Positions 44,935 to 52,986 of a stretch of DNA of 64,000 nt are shown piece by piece; within the stretch, counting starts at the first letter, position 1, and each line of letters opens with the position of its first letter. The DNA lies in assembly GCA_041281825.1 (NCBI GenBank), contig CP166298.1:2294001-2358000 (forward strand), read 5' to 3'. The notes below the pieces were generated by a model. The model was given only the letters and a program-made list of their open reading frames with translations, made no database searches and had not been told where the DNA came from. The DNA comes from Paenibacillus_D tarimensis_A (lineage in GTDB: Bacteria > Bacillota > Bacilli > Paenibacillales > Paenibacillaceae). The position numbers and the translations under genes are program-made.

Positions 44935-45347
44935 GGAAAGTTTGACAGACAATCGCTGGCAGCTTCGAGCTGCGAGAGGAAAGTCCGGGCTCCATAGGGC
45001 AAGATGCTGGATAACGTCCAGTCGGCGCGAGCCGAAGGATAGTGCCACAGAAACGGACCGCCGATGGCCCGGTTGTATTACGGGCACAGGCAAGGGTGGA
45101 ACCGTGGTGTAAGAGACCACGAGCGGCGTTGGCGACAACGCGGCTGGTAAACCCCATCTGGAGCAAGACCGAAGAGGATGCAGCGGCCTTTTGAGGCAGC
45201 AGCCCTGGCACCGGGGCGCATCCGGGTTGGTCGCTGGAACCGTTCAGCAATGCACGGTCTAGATAGATGATTGTCGCTTCAATGGTGGGAGGGTCGTTCC
45301 CGTTCATACCACTGGAAGTACAGAACCCGGCTTACGGCAAACTTTCC
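44935..45347 (+). ncRNA. rnpB: RNase P RNA, type A architecture
   Basis: The catalytic RNA that matures tRNA 5' ends. P1 is a perfect 10 bp pairing of GGAAAGTTTG (44935-44944) with CAAACTTTCC (45338-45347). The P4-forming elements are present as GAGGAAAGTCCGGGCTCC and ACAGAACCCGGCTTACGG. Internal blocks match the E. coli type A RNA closely, including CATAGGGCA, ACCGCCGATGGCCCG, GGTAAACCCCATCTGGAGCA and AGATAGATGATTGTC, whereas the type B layout of B. subtilis is not evident. A terminator follows. Confidence 0.95.
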
Positions 45348-45377
45348 GTCACGAACAAGTATAAAGACACATTAAAT

Positions 45378-45420
45378 GAACCGCCTTTGGCCTACTTGCC
45401 TTAAGGCGGTTCTTTTATTT
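45378..45420 (+). terminator. Rho-independent terminator of rnpB
   Basis: GAACCGCCTT pairs with AAGGCGGTTC (10 bp), followed by a T-rich tail (TTTTATTT). It lies 30 bp after the RNA and close to the convergent protease gene. Confidence 0.85.
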
Positions 45421-45447
45421 AGCCTCTTCCGCTTAGCACGATATTCT

Positions 45448-47364
45448 CTAACCTGTTGTCCGGCCGAATCGATTGAAGATGCGGTTAAACCATAACTCGA
45501 TTTCTCCGCCCAATTGAAACGGCCGCCGGATCGGCTGAACGGCCGGCGCTGCAGCAGATTGGTTGGCACCTGGGTCAGCGGCCTCCAAGGCGCCGATGAC
45601 ATTGATCTGTCCGTAACCGAAATAGTTATCTTTTCCCGCTTCCCCTAAGTCCACCGCAGTATTGCGAATGATGTCCATGACCTCTTCATTTGTGAGCTGC
45701 GGATTTTTTGAACGAATCAGAGCGGCTAAAGCGGAAACATGCGGGCATGCCATCGATGTCCCCGAAAGGGCGGCGTACTGGTTGCCCGTATACGTACTCG
45801 CAATGCTCGCCCCCGGAGCCGCGACATCAATATAATCGCCGTAATTGGAGAATGCGGCTTTTTCCCCGTTCCTGTCCGTCGCAGCGACAGCCAATACTTC
45901 CGGATATGCGGCGGGATAACCTGGTTGGTCGGTATTGTCGTTGCCGCTTGCCGCAATGAGAACGACATCGTGATCGTAAGCATACTTTAAGGCATCATGC
46001 AGGAACTCAGCAGAGGCATAGTTGCCAAGACTCATATTGATAACTTTCGCGCCATGATCCGTAGCCCATATTATGCCTTGCGCGACAGAATAGGTTGTCC
46101 CTTCCCCCGAGCCGTCAAGCACTTTTATCGGCATGATTTTATTATACCACGACATGCCGGCGACGCCTTCACCGTTATTAACCGCTGCGGCAATAATTCC
46201 GGCAACGTGAGTGCCGTGGCCGACATCGTCTTTAGGCTGATCCTCTGCAGCGACGATGTTTTCTCCTTCCACTAATTGCCCAACAAGATCCGGATGATCT
46301 GTTTGAACGCCTGTATCCAGGACGGCAACAATTACCTCGTCGTCTCCTTTGGATACATTCCAGCCTACGTCTGTTTCGATAACGGGCAGATTCCATTGAT
46401 AATCGGAATACAGCGCGTCGTTTGGCACTATCGGCGTCATTTGGCTGGTAACGGTATTCAATTTCCTGGAATTGGTAATATACAAGTAATGAGGCTCGAC
46501 ATATTGCGGCTTCCAATGCTTTTGAAAGTATCGGGTTAGCTGCTTCGTGCTCATTGTATTGGAGCGGAATATATAAGTGTAGCCGACTCGTCTTACATGT
46601 TTGGCATCAATCGCCTTTTTTATCGTTTCCATTCCGCTTTGATCGGGATTGTTTCTAAATTTGACAACGACTTCTTTCTCATAATAATGACTTGCATCAC
46701 CGTTGTCTTCTCCGCTGCGAACAGTAATATCTGATTGTGTTTCCGGATCTGCCGACTCCGTTCGGTAACGTCCTTCGGAAGGAAACGGAACAAGACGCAG
46801 GTTTCGCCGGCCAAGCCGTTCGACTTCGGTCAGTATATCTTGCTTAACCAGCCCGATCAGCCCATCGCCGTGTCTGTGTGGATCGGGAATGGCCAGGACC
46901 ATATACTTGTGGCCTTCATTCTCAATTTTGTTTGATTTGAATGATTCGCCTCGGGCAAGTGCCGCCTTTGCTTTCATGACCTGCTTTTGGAACGTTTGCC
47001 TTGCCGTTTCGGGAACCTGTCCGTATGAAACCGGCTTTCCATTCCGGATCCATACAAAATGCTCCATATGAGGATGAGATTTCATCATGGTCAGGATATG
47101 GCGGCGCCGTTCTGAGTCCGAAGCACCGGATTTCGCAAGAATATGACGCATTTCCGCAGAGCATTCTTTCGTGCATAACATGTCCGTTGCTTCCATATCT
47201 TCTTGAACGGCTGCTTTTTTCAGCTTGCTTTCCTCAAGCGGGGGCGGAGAATACGCGATCGGGCCGGGCTCGTCCGAACCGGGCGCAAATGTGGGCGCAA
47301 TAAAAATAATCAGCGTTAAGGCGGCAAGCGGAATGAGCCAGATTAACCATTTACGGCGGAACAT
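45448..47364 (-). CDS. Secreted/membrane-anchored S8 subtilisin-family protease
   Basis: A 638-residue subtilase. The catalytic triad is Asp350 (AVLDTGVQTDHPD), His383 (GHGTHVAG) and Ser537 (SGTSMACPHVSALAALI), with oxyanion Asn near 475. The N-terminus RRKWLIWLIPLAALTLIIF is a signal peptide or anchor. Residues about 50-195 form an extra domain (MEHFVWIRNGKPVSYGQVPE ... YMVLAIPDPH ... DGLIGLVKQDI) that looks like an extracytoplasmic sensor (Cache-like) fold, followed by an I9-type propeptide at about 225-290. ATG 47364 is set by GGGAGG on the minus strand. It is divergent from ypuI. Confidence 0.92.
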   Translation of the reverse strand: MFRRKWLIWLIPLAALTLIIFIAPTFAPGSDEPGPIAYSPPPLEESKLKKAAVQEDMEATDMLCTKECSAEMRHILAKSGASDSERRRHILTMMKSHPHMEHFVWIRNGKPVSYGQVPETARQTFQKQVMKAKAALARGESFKSNKIENEGHKYMVLAIPDPHRHGDGLIGLVKQDILTEVERLGRRNLRLVPFPSEGRYRTESADPETQSDITVRSGEDNGDASHYYEKEVVVKFRNNPDQSGMETIKKAIDAKHVRRVGYTYIFRSNTMSTKQLTRYFQKHWKPQYVEPHYLYITNSRKLNTVTSQMTPIVPNDALYSDYQWNLPVIETDVGWNVSKGDDEVIVAVLDTGVQTDHPDLVGQLVEGENIVAAEDQPKDDVGHGTHVAGIIAAAVNNGEGVAGMSWYNKIMPIKVLDGSGEGTTYSVAQGIIWATDHGAKVINMSLGNYASAEFLHDALKYAYDHDVVLIAASGNDNTDQPGYPAAYPEVLAVAATDRNGEKAAFSNYGDYIDVAAPGASIASTYTGNQYAALSGTSMACPHVSALAALIRSKNPQLTNEEVMDIIRNTAVDLGEAGKDNYFGYGQINVIGALEAADPGANQSAAAPAVQPIRRPFQLGGEIELWFNRIFNRFGRTTG

Positions 47365-47458
47365 GTCGTAACCTCCCGTTATCATCGTGCTATTCAATAA
47401 GTATGCTTAGGGTAAGATGAAGTCCGTTAAAATATACAAAGGATTTGTCCAAACAGCA

Positions 47459-47518
47459 GTACCACTTCGATGTAATTTGTGGTACCATGTTGTTGAAGTT
47501 GATTTGTGGTACGGTACC
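47459..47518 (+). promoter_or_regulatory. Repeated GTGGTAC boxes upstream of ypuI
   Basis: TTTGTGGTAC occurs at 47476-47485 and 47503-47512, 27 bp apart, and the inverse GTACCAC at 47459-47465. The first forms GTGGTACC, and the second is extended to GTACGGTAC. They lie between the divergent protease and ypuI genes and are candidates for a regulator's operator. Confidence 0.4.
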
Positions 47519-47539
47519 GATGAAAGGGGATATATACGA

Positions 47540-48040
47540 ATGCCATCGACAAACGTTAAACAGTTGTGTGAATCCACAAGAGAAAAATTAAAACTGGCGA
47601 ACCGCCAGCTGGAGCAATTTCTAAATGATTATGCTTTACCGCAGTTAGCGGCTGACCAGAAGGAAGACAATGCCGAGGCTTTCTATAAAGGATTGTTGTC
47701 CGATTTACGCCACTTGCTGGTCTTTTCCGAAGTGTGTTATGAGAAGCTTGGCGTCGCGCTTAGACGGCCGAACTTTGATAATGAGTTTGCGGAACGGATT
47801 TTATACGATGTATACCACCAATGTGTGAATGCTTATTTCTACCCGAAGAATGAAGGTTATTCCGAGGATGGAAGATACGCTTATACGGGTCAGGATGCGA
47901 TCCGCTTCTTGTTTAAGCCCGTCCGACAGGCCAGAGACATCGTATTAAACGTCTCCAAAATTTATGAAGAGCTTCGCGACGATCTTGCATATTATGAGAG
48001 CGACTATATGACGCAACGGCGCATGCAGCAACAAAAATAA
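47540..48040 (+). CDS. ypuI: YpuI family protein (DUF3907)
   Basis: A 166-residue helical protein of the YpuI family, conserved in Bacillales and without a known function. Visible features are LLSDLRHLLVFSEVCYEKLG, ERILYDVYHQCVNAYFYPKN and a C-terminal helix ending in a basic, Gln-rich tail. No membrane segment. I start at ATG 47540 behind AAAGGGGA; the in-frame open stretch back to 47417 covers the GTGGTAC boxes and is not coding. Confidence 0.88.
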   Translation: MPSTNVKQLCESTREKLKLANRQLEQFLNDYALPQLAADQKEDNAEAFYKGLLSDLRHLLVFSEVCYEKLGVALRRPNFDNEFAERILYDVYHQCVNAYFYPKNEGYSEDGRYAYTGQDAIRFLFKPVRQARDIVLNVSKIYEELRDDLAYYESDYMTQRRMQQQK

Positions 48041-48052
48041 GGCAGAATAGCT

Positions 48053-48086
48053 CACCCCCGGAACGGGCAACTTGTAACCGGGGGTG
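48053..48086 (+). promoter_or_regulatory. Hairpin sequestering the SD of the DUF1540 gene
   Basis: CACCCCCGG (48053-48061) pairs perfectly with CCGGGGGTG (48078-48086), closing a 16-base loop. The right arm is the only SD-like sequence for the ATG at 48093 and is followed by ATTTTTAT, so the structure could also terminate transcription from ypuI. Confidence 0.6.
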
Positions 48087-48092
48087 ATTTTT

Positions 48093-48314
48093 ATGCCGAA
48101 AGGCGTGAAATGCAGTGTCTCCAACTGCACGTATTGGGGGCAAGGCAACGAGTGTAACGCGGATGAAATCATGGTTGAAGTGGACGCGCATGCACATGTA
48201 GATTTCAATACCGAATTCGCCGAGGAAGAATTAGGGACGAATCATAAGGACACGGCCCCGGATTCTTCGCAAACATGTTGTCATACCTTCAAGCCAAAAG
48301 CTGAGAAACTTTGA
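48093..48314 (+). CDS. DUF1540 domain protein
   Basis: A 73-residue cysteine-rich protein. The module VKCSVSNCTYW-x-x-GNECNADEI is typical of DUF1540, a small probable metal-binding domain common in Clostridia and Bacilli; a further Cys pair (TCCHTF) lies near the C-terminus. ATG 48093 lies 7 bp after GGGGGTG, which is itself locked in a hairpin. The last codons (KAEKL) are encoded by a sequence resembling the left module of the tandem leader repeat that follows immediately. Confidence 0.82.
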   Translation: MPKGVKCSVSNCTYWGQGNECNADEIMVEVDAHAHVDFNTEFAEEELGTNHKDTAPDSSQTCCHTFKPKAEKL

Positions 48315-48316
48315 GA

Positions 48317-48383
48317 AGCAGAGAGACTTTGAGCCCCGCTCAAAGATCCCTATGTCATGCTCAAAGATGCCTATGTAAGGGGT
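48317..48383 (+). repeat. SD-linked tandem leader repeat, copy 2
   Basis: The left module AGCAGAGAGACTTTGAGC (48317-48334) is followed by CCC and two units, GCTCAAAGATCCCTATGTCAT (48338-48358) and GCTCAAAGATGCCTATGTAAG (48359-48379), then GGGGTG, the SD of the next gene. CTTTGAGC can pair with either GCTCAAAG. A degenerate second left module (GAGAAACTTTGAG) overlaps the end of the DUF1540 gene. Confidence 0.85.
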
Positions 48384-48390
48384 GACGGGA

Positions 48391-48780
48391 ATGGCTAATC
48401 GGAAAAAGCGAAACTACAACAAGCGGAATGCCGCAAGGAACCGAAAGCCGGTTCATCATGATGCGGAGGCTGCGGCGGAAATGGCTGCGGCGCCAGTCCG
48501 GACTGCGGTTTCTCCCCGAGACAATGCAGAGGACCGCTCGCTGAGACGCACTGCGGATACGACTCAAGCAGCCGGACGAACGGTAGGCTGGTTTGCTCTT
48601 GCTTTTGCAATTGCTTCCTGGTTTATATGGGGGGTATTGCTCGGTGCTACGTCCGTCGTTCTGGGATTCATTGCTTACCGTCAAGGAAGCCGTTCACTTG
48701 GAGTATGGTCGATTACACTTGGAATCATCGCATTACTAGCCAACTTAATCCTTACGCCGTTATTTGCTACGTTTGTTTAA
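48391..48780 (+). CDS. DUF4190-like membrane protein
   Basis: A 129-residue protein with a basic, asparagine/arginine-rich cytoplasmic N-terminus (about 1-60) and two to three hydrophobic helices at about 66-128 in the arrangement GWFALAFAIASWFIWGVLLG then LGFIAYRQGSRSLGVWSITL, typical of DUF4190 proteins. Function unknown. ATG 48391 is preceded by AAGGGGTGA, which is the end of the tandem leader repeat. A strong terminator follows, so the gene is probably monocistronic. Confidence 0.8.
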   Translation: MANRKKRNYNKRNAARNRKPVHHDAEAAAEMAAAPVRTAVSPRDNAEDRSLRRTADTTQAAGRTVGWFALAFAIASWFIWGVLLGATSVVLGFIAYRQGSRSLGVWSITLGIIALLANLILTPLFATFV

Positions 48781-48787
48781 CCGTGTG

Positions 48788-48820
48788 CCGGCAGCCCATC
48801 CGCGGGGTTGCCGGTTTTTT
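48788..48820 (+). terminator. Rho-independent terminator
   Basis: CCGGCAGCCC pairs with GGGTTGCCGG (one mismatch), followed by six T residues. The mosaic hairpin element starts directly after the T-run. Confidence 0.9.
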
Positions 48821-48821
48821 C

Positions 48822-48919
48822 AAATTCTAAGCAGATATAAGTTTCACACTTATATCTGCTTAGAATTCTCCGCGAAACGAAGCTTAGCCGCCAGAGGACG
48901 GCGAAGCCGTTTACGCTTG
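48822..48919 (+). repeat. Mosaic hairpin element, intact copy
   Basis: A perfect 20 bp inverted repeat, AATTCTAAGCAGATATAAGT (48823-48842) with its complement (48848-48867), closes a TTCAC loop. A 52 bp tail (48868-48919) contains CTTAGCCGCCAGAGGACGGC and differs from the tail at 31544-31595 at two positions by eye. A shortened tail also occurs at about 11480-11525. The remaining gap up to the next gene at 49037 shows nothing else I can name. Confidence 0.85.
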
Positions 48920-49036
48920 AAAGATGCTTGAATGAGCGGCTCTGACTGGCGGAAACACGTTAAAACATGTACAATGGGATAAAATACATCCATTTGCCGA
49001 TTCATTGATCATAAACAGTACATATGGAGGCGTACG

Positions 49037-49732
49037 ATGAGCACGGATCCGCGACTGATCAGAACGATGCTGCAGCTGCATTGGCAGCCGTCCCTTTCTT
49101 TAGGCTCGCCCTCTTCCGGCGGCAGCGGTACACAGTCTTTATTCAATACATTACTGGAGCAGCTGCTGCACGCATCGCCGGCAGCTGACCGTACGGGTGC
49201 GCCGAACGCTGTGACGCAACCGATGCCTTCAACTCTTCAAACCTTGGGTAGTTGGCCGGGCAGAACCGGCGCATTGGAAGATTCATTCAATGTCGTTGAG
49301 GCTCAACTTCTGGCCCCGGCAGCCGGATACGAATCGGTTATTAACGAAGCCGCCGCAAAATTCGATGTTGATCCATCCTTAATAAAAGCAGTGATCCATA
49401 CCGAATCCTCATTCCGTTCCGATGCGGTATCCTCCGCAGGTGCGAAGGGACTTATGCAGCTGATGGACGCTACTTCACAAGGGCTCGGCGTGACAAATCC
49501 CTTTGATCCGGTGCAAAATATCGAGGGAGGCACTCGCTTCTTAGCTTATCTGTTAAGGAAATATGATGGGAATGAGTTAACGGCGCTGGCTGCTTACAAT
49601 GCCGGTCCGGGAAAGATTGATCGATTAGGCATCAAGACAGATGAGGATGTTATGAACGGATTTCACCGGCTGCCCAAGGAAACCCAGGCCTATATTTCTA
49701 AAGTGACGGACGCTCGGATGATGTACAGCTAG
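49037..49732 (+). CDS. Lytic transglycosylase (SLT domain)
   Basis: A 231-residue murein lytic transglycosylase of the SLT/lysozyme-like fold. The catalytic glutamate sits in AVIHTESSFRSDAVSSAGAK then GLMQLM, and the downstream NIEGGTRFLAYLLRKY and ALAAYNAGPGKIDRLG are the family signature. The N-terminal about 85 residues are Ser/Gly/Pro-rich and carry no evident signal peptide, as in B. subtilis YjbJ-like enzymes. ATG 49037 follows GGAGGCG. Confidence 0.92.
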   Translation: MSTDPRLIRTMLQLHWQPSLSLGSPSSGGSGTQSLFNTLLEQLLHASPAADRTGAPNAVTQPMPSTLQTLGSWPGRTGALEDSFNVVEAQLLAPAAGYESVINEAAAKFDVDPSLIKAVIHTESSFRSDAVSSAGAKGLMQLMDATSQGLGVTNPFDPVQNIEGGTRFLAYLLRKYDGNELTALAAYNAGPGKIDRLGIKTDEDVMNGFHRLPKETQAYISKVTDARMMYS

Positions 49733-49783
49733 CTTTCATCAGGTCTGATATCGGCATGCTTTTTTAACTGGCTTAAGAAAGTA

Positions 49784-49833
49784 AAGATCACGAAACAGCG
49801 GGTTAACGGCTGTCGTCGTTGATCTTTTTATTT
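49784..49833 (+). terminator. Rho-independent terminator
   Basis: An outer stem AAGATCA with TGATCTT and an inner stem ACAGC with GCTGT precede TTTTATTT. It separates the transglycosylase from the cysteine desulfurase gene. Confidence 0.75.
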
Positions 49834-49859
49834 GTAATTCATTTGAAAGGAAGACGGTC

Positions 49860-51014
49860 ATGCTTTACTTCGACCATTGCGCATCTACACCGCCGCACGA
49901 GGACGTTATTCGTACATTGTCAGAGGTCATGGCAAAACATTACGCCAATCCGGCATCCATTCACCGAAGCGGGGCGGAGGCGGACAAGCTGATCGGGCGG
50001 GCCCGGGAGCTCATCGGCGGTTTATTTGCGGTCCGGCCGGGAGACTGGATTTTTACCTCCGGAGGAACGGAGAGCAATAATCTGGCGATTAAAGGGGCTG
50101 CCTTGGCAAATCGTGAGCGGGGTCTGCATCTCATTACTACGGAGGTTGAGCACGCATCGGTCTATGAATCGTTCCGGCAATTGGAAGGCTGGGGATATCG
50201 GGTCACTTACTTGCCGGTAGACCGCAGCGGAAGAGTAGGCGCTCAGCAGGTGGAACGCGCTTTGACGGACGAGACCACGCTTGTCAGCATCATGCACGTT
50301 AATAATGAAACCGGTTCGGTGCAGCCGATTGCCGAAATCGGCGAGCTGCTGCACCGCTATCCGAAGACGCTCTTTCATGTGGACGGCGTTCAAAGCATCG
50401 GTAAGCTGCCGATTGACCTGAACGGCTGGCATATCGATCTGTTCAGCGGTTCCGCGCATAAAGTGCGCGGGCCGAAAGGGATTGGTTGGCTTTATTGCCG
50501 GCAGGGTGTAAATCTTACTTCATTGCTGTCGGGGGGAGAGCAGGAAAGGTCACTAAGAGCAGGAACGCCCAATGTGCCCGGGATCGTCGCAGCGGCGAAA
50601 GCAATGCGTCTTGCGCTGGAAGGGCAGAAAGAACGAACGGAGCGGATGACCGGGCTTCGCGCTATACTGCTGGAGGGGATCAGGACGATACCGGAACTGA
50701 AGATTGTAGAAGGAACCGAAATGGCGCCGCATATTGTAACGTTCTGCTACCCGGGGATGAAGCCGGAAGTCATCGTGCATCTGCTTGAAAAGCACGGGAT
50801 TATCGTTTCAACCAAATCGGCCTGTTCCTCCAAGGAGGATCGTCCAAGCCGTGTGCTGTTGGCGATGGGATATGATCGCGAAACGGCGGCAAGCGGCGTT
50901 CGGGTCAGCTTCGGCGATGAACATACGGAGCAGGATGTCCAAAAGCTGGTTGAAAGGCTGCGTATGGCAGTCGCCAAGCTAAAACCATTGGAAGAAAGGG
51001 GGAGAAGGCATTGA
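49860..51014 (+). CDS. Cysteine desulfurase (NifS/IscS-like)
   Basis: A PLP enzyme that releases sulfur from cysteine as an enzyme persulfide. The 384-residue protein has the PLP lysine in SGSAHKVRGPKGIGWLY, GGTESNNLAIKG, and the active-site cysteine in STKSACSSKEDRPSRVL. ATG 49860 follows AAAGGAAG. It overlaps thiI by 4 bp, the nifZ-thiI arrangement of B. subtilis, so its sulfur most likely goes to tRNA 4-thiouridine. Confidence 0.95.
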   Translation: MLYFDHCASTPPHEDVIRTLSEVMAKHYANPASIHRSGAEADKLIGRARELIGGLFAVRPGDWIFTSGGTESNNLAIKGAALANRERGLHLITTEVEHASVYESFRQLEGWGYRVTYLPVDRSGRVGAQQVERALTDETTLVSIMHVNNETGSVQPIAEIGELLHRYPKTLFHVDGVQSIGKLPIDLNGWHIDLFSGSAHKVRGPKGIGWLYCRQGVNLTSLLSGGEQERSLRAGTPNVPGIVAAAKAMRLALEGQKERTERMTGLRAILLEGIRTIPELKIVEGTEMAPHIVTFCYPGMKPEVIVHLLEKHGIIVSTKSACSSKEDRPSRVLLAMGYDRETAASGVRVSFGDEHTEQDVQKLVERLRMAVAKLKPLEERGRRH

Positions 51015-52231
51015 AATACGAACTGCTGTTGCTTCGACTGGGTGAGATCGTTCTTAAAGGACGTAATAGAAATCGCTTTGAAAAGCGGATGGCCGAGCAG
51101 ATCCGGATCGCGTTGCGGCCGTTTCCGGAAGCGAGTCTGAAAAGCACATTCGGAAGAATATATGTGGAGCTTGGCGGTGAGGATCACCGGAGCGTCATCG
51201 AAAGCCTTCAAACCGTATTTGGTGTTTTATCGCTCAGTCCTGTCCTTCGAACGGAGCCGACACTCGAAGCGATTCGTGAGGGAACGCTGGCCGTAATGCA
51301 GAATACGAAGGGGAAACCGGCGACATTCAAGGTTTCGGTCAGAAGGATATGGAAGGAATTTCCTTATGAAACGCTCGAATTGAACCGTCTTATTGGCGGT
51401 CACGTGCTCGTCAGACACCCGGAGCTTACCGTTGACGTGCGCAAGCCGGACATTGAGCTGCGCGTGGAGATTCATTCGGACCACGCCTTTGTTTATAATC
51501 AGGTGATTCCCGGTGCGGGCGGTTTTCCGTACGGGACGAACGGCAAAGCGATGCTGCTGTTATCCGGCGGTATAGACAGCCCGGTAGCGGGTTGGCACGC
51601 GATGCGCAAAGGACTGGAGGTCGAAGCCGTTCACTTCTACAGCTATCCGTTTACGAGCGAACAGGCAAAAGAAAAGGTTGTAACGTTGGCGCGGCGGTTA
51701 TCTTATTACACCGGGACAAAGCTTCGTCTGCATATTGTACCGTTTACCGATATTCAGACGGCAATTGTCGGCGCAAAGAGCGACTCGCTTATTATAACGC
51801 TTATGCGGAGGGCAATGCTGCGGATCGCCGAGAGGCTGGCAGAACACGCCGGCGCGCTGGCAATCGTTACCGGCGACAGTCTCGGTCAGGTAGCCAGTCA
51901 GACGCTGGGGAGCTTAAATGTAATCGGAAGGGCAACGCAGCTTCCGCTTCTGCGACCGCTAGTCATGATGGATAAACAGGAAATAATGAACACCGCTGAA
52001 AGAATCGGAACCTACGCAACATCGATTTTACCTTATGAGGACTGCTGTACATTATTCGTTCCAAGATCACCGAGCACGAATCCGAATTTGCGGGTGGTCG
52101 AACAAGTGGAATCGTCAATTCCGGAGCTCGATGCCTTAATTGACCAGGCGATCCAGTCGGTTGAAGTTATGGAGTTGAGACCGGAGAGCGGGGCGGAAGC
52201 CCTCTCAGGAGCGGAGGCGGATTGGTTCTAA
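51011..52231 (+). CDS. thiI: tRNA uracil 4-sulfurtransferase ThiI
   Basis: ThiI adenylates and thiolates U8 of tRNA. The 406-residue protein has a ferredoxin-like/THUMP N-terminal half, and an ATP pyrophosphatase half with the PP-loop LLSGGIDSPVAGWHAMRKG and LPYEDCCTLFVP. It lacks the C-terminal rhodanese domain of the E. coli enzyme, as usual in Firmicutes. TTG 51011 overlaps the desulfurase stop and follows GGGGGAGAAGG. Confidence 0.95.
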   Translation: MKYELLLLRLGEIVLKGRNRNRFEKRMAEQIRIALRPFPEASLKSTFGRIYVELGGEDHRSVIESLQTVFGVLSLSPVLRTEPTLEAIREGTLAVMQNTKGKPATFKVSVRRIWKEFPYETLELNRLIGGHVLVRHPELTVDVRKPDIELRVEIHSDHAFVYNQVIPGAGGFPYGTNGKAMLLLSGGIDSPVAGWHAMRKGLEVEAVHFYSYPFTSEQAKEKVVTLARRLSYYTGTKLRLHIVPFTDIQTAIVGAKSDSLIITLMRRAMLRIAERLAEHAGALAIVTGDSLGQVASQTLGSLNVIGRATQLPLLRPLVMMDKQEIMNTAERIGTYATSILPYEDCCTLFVPRSPSTNPNLRVVEQVESSIPELDALIDQAIQSVEVMELRPESGAEALSGAEADWF

Positions 52232-52232
52232 G

Positions 52233-52271
52233 ACAGAAAAAGCAGAGGAACCCTTTAATGGGTTTCCCTGC
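52233..52271 (-). terminator. Terminator of the minus-strand TerC gene
   Basis: GCAGAGGAACCC and GGGTTTCCCTGC pair around TTTAAT with one mismatch. On the minus strand the stem is followed by TTTTTCTG. The hairpin includes the last codons of the TerC gene and lies 10 bp after the thiI stop. Confidence 0.7.
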
Positions 52272-52959
52272 TCTCACTATGCAAAGCGTGTTTGCGGCTT
52301 CGTGAAGCATTCGTCCAGAGGCCCGCAACGATGACTGCAATAACGATCGTAATCAAGAACGACCAGCTGATCAAAGCGCTTCCTTCGAATACAGCTTTGA
52401 TTTTCGGTTCGTCTTTTATCATCTTGGCGGCTGTGTATGCCAGAATCCCCGAGCCTAAATATATTATCCATGGGAATCGGTTGATTAAACCGATAAACAA
52501 CGTGCTGCCCCACACGATAATTGGAATGCTGATCAACAAACCCAAAATTACGAGCAGAAGACTGCCGTGCGCTGCTCCTGCGACCGCTATAACATTGTCT
52601 ATTCCCATGGCCGCGTCGGCAATCACGATTGTTCGCACGGAAACCCACAACGAATTTCCGGCTTTAATGTTATCGTGTTCGTTTTCCTGAACGAGCAGTT
52701 TATAAGCGATCCATAGCAGCAGAATGCCTCCGGCAAGCAGCAGCCAGGGTACTTTCAGCAGCCATACGACCAGTACGGTAGCCACAACCCTTATACCGAC
52801 CGCTCCGGCGGTTCCCAGAAGAATAGCGGGCCGTTGCTGCTCTTTCGGCAGATTGCGCGCCGCCATGCCGATCACAATCGCATTATCTCCGGCTAAGATA
52901 AGATCAATAAATATAATGGTTATCAAAGCGGACAAAAATTCCAGCGAAAAAATTTCCAT
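52255..52959 (-). CDS. TerC family membrane protein (YjbE-like), paralogue 1
   Basis: A 234-residue polytopic protein of the TerC family, whose characterised members export manganese or support metalation of exoenzymes. The hallmark acidic motifs are DLILAGDNAIVIGMAARNLP near the N-terminus and DAAMGIDNVIAVAGAA in the second half. About seven transmembrane helices. It is divergent from a second TerC gene at 53128-53784. I looked for, but do not see, a yybP-ykoY manganese riboswitch upstream. Confidence 0.92.
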   Translation of the reverse strand: MEIFSLEFLSALITIIFIDLILAGDNAIVIGMAARNLPKEQQRPAILLGTAGAVGIRVVATVLVVWLLKVPWLLLAGGILLLWIAYKLLVQENEHDNIKAGNSLWVSVRTIVIADAAMGIDNVIAVAGAAHGSLLLVILGLLISIPIIVWGSTLFIGLINRFPWIIYLGSGILAYTAAKMIKDEPKIKAVFEGSALISWSFLITIVIAVIVAGLWTNASRSRKHALHSESRETH

Positions 52960-52986
52960 AAGCTTGTCCCTCCCCCCTCTCTTGTT

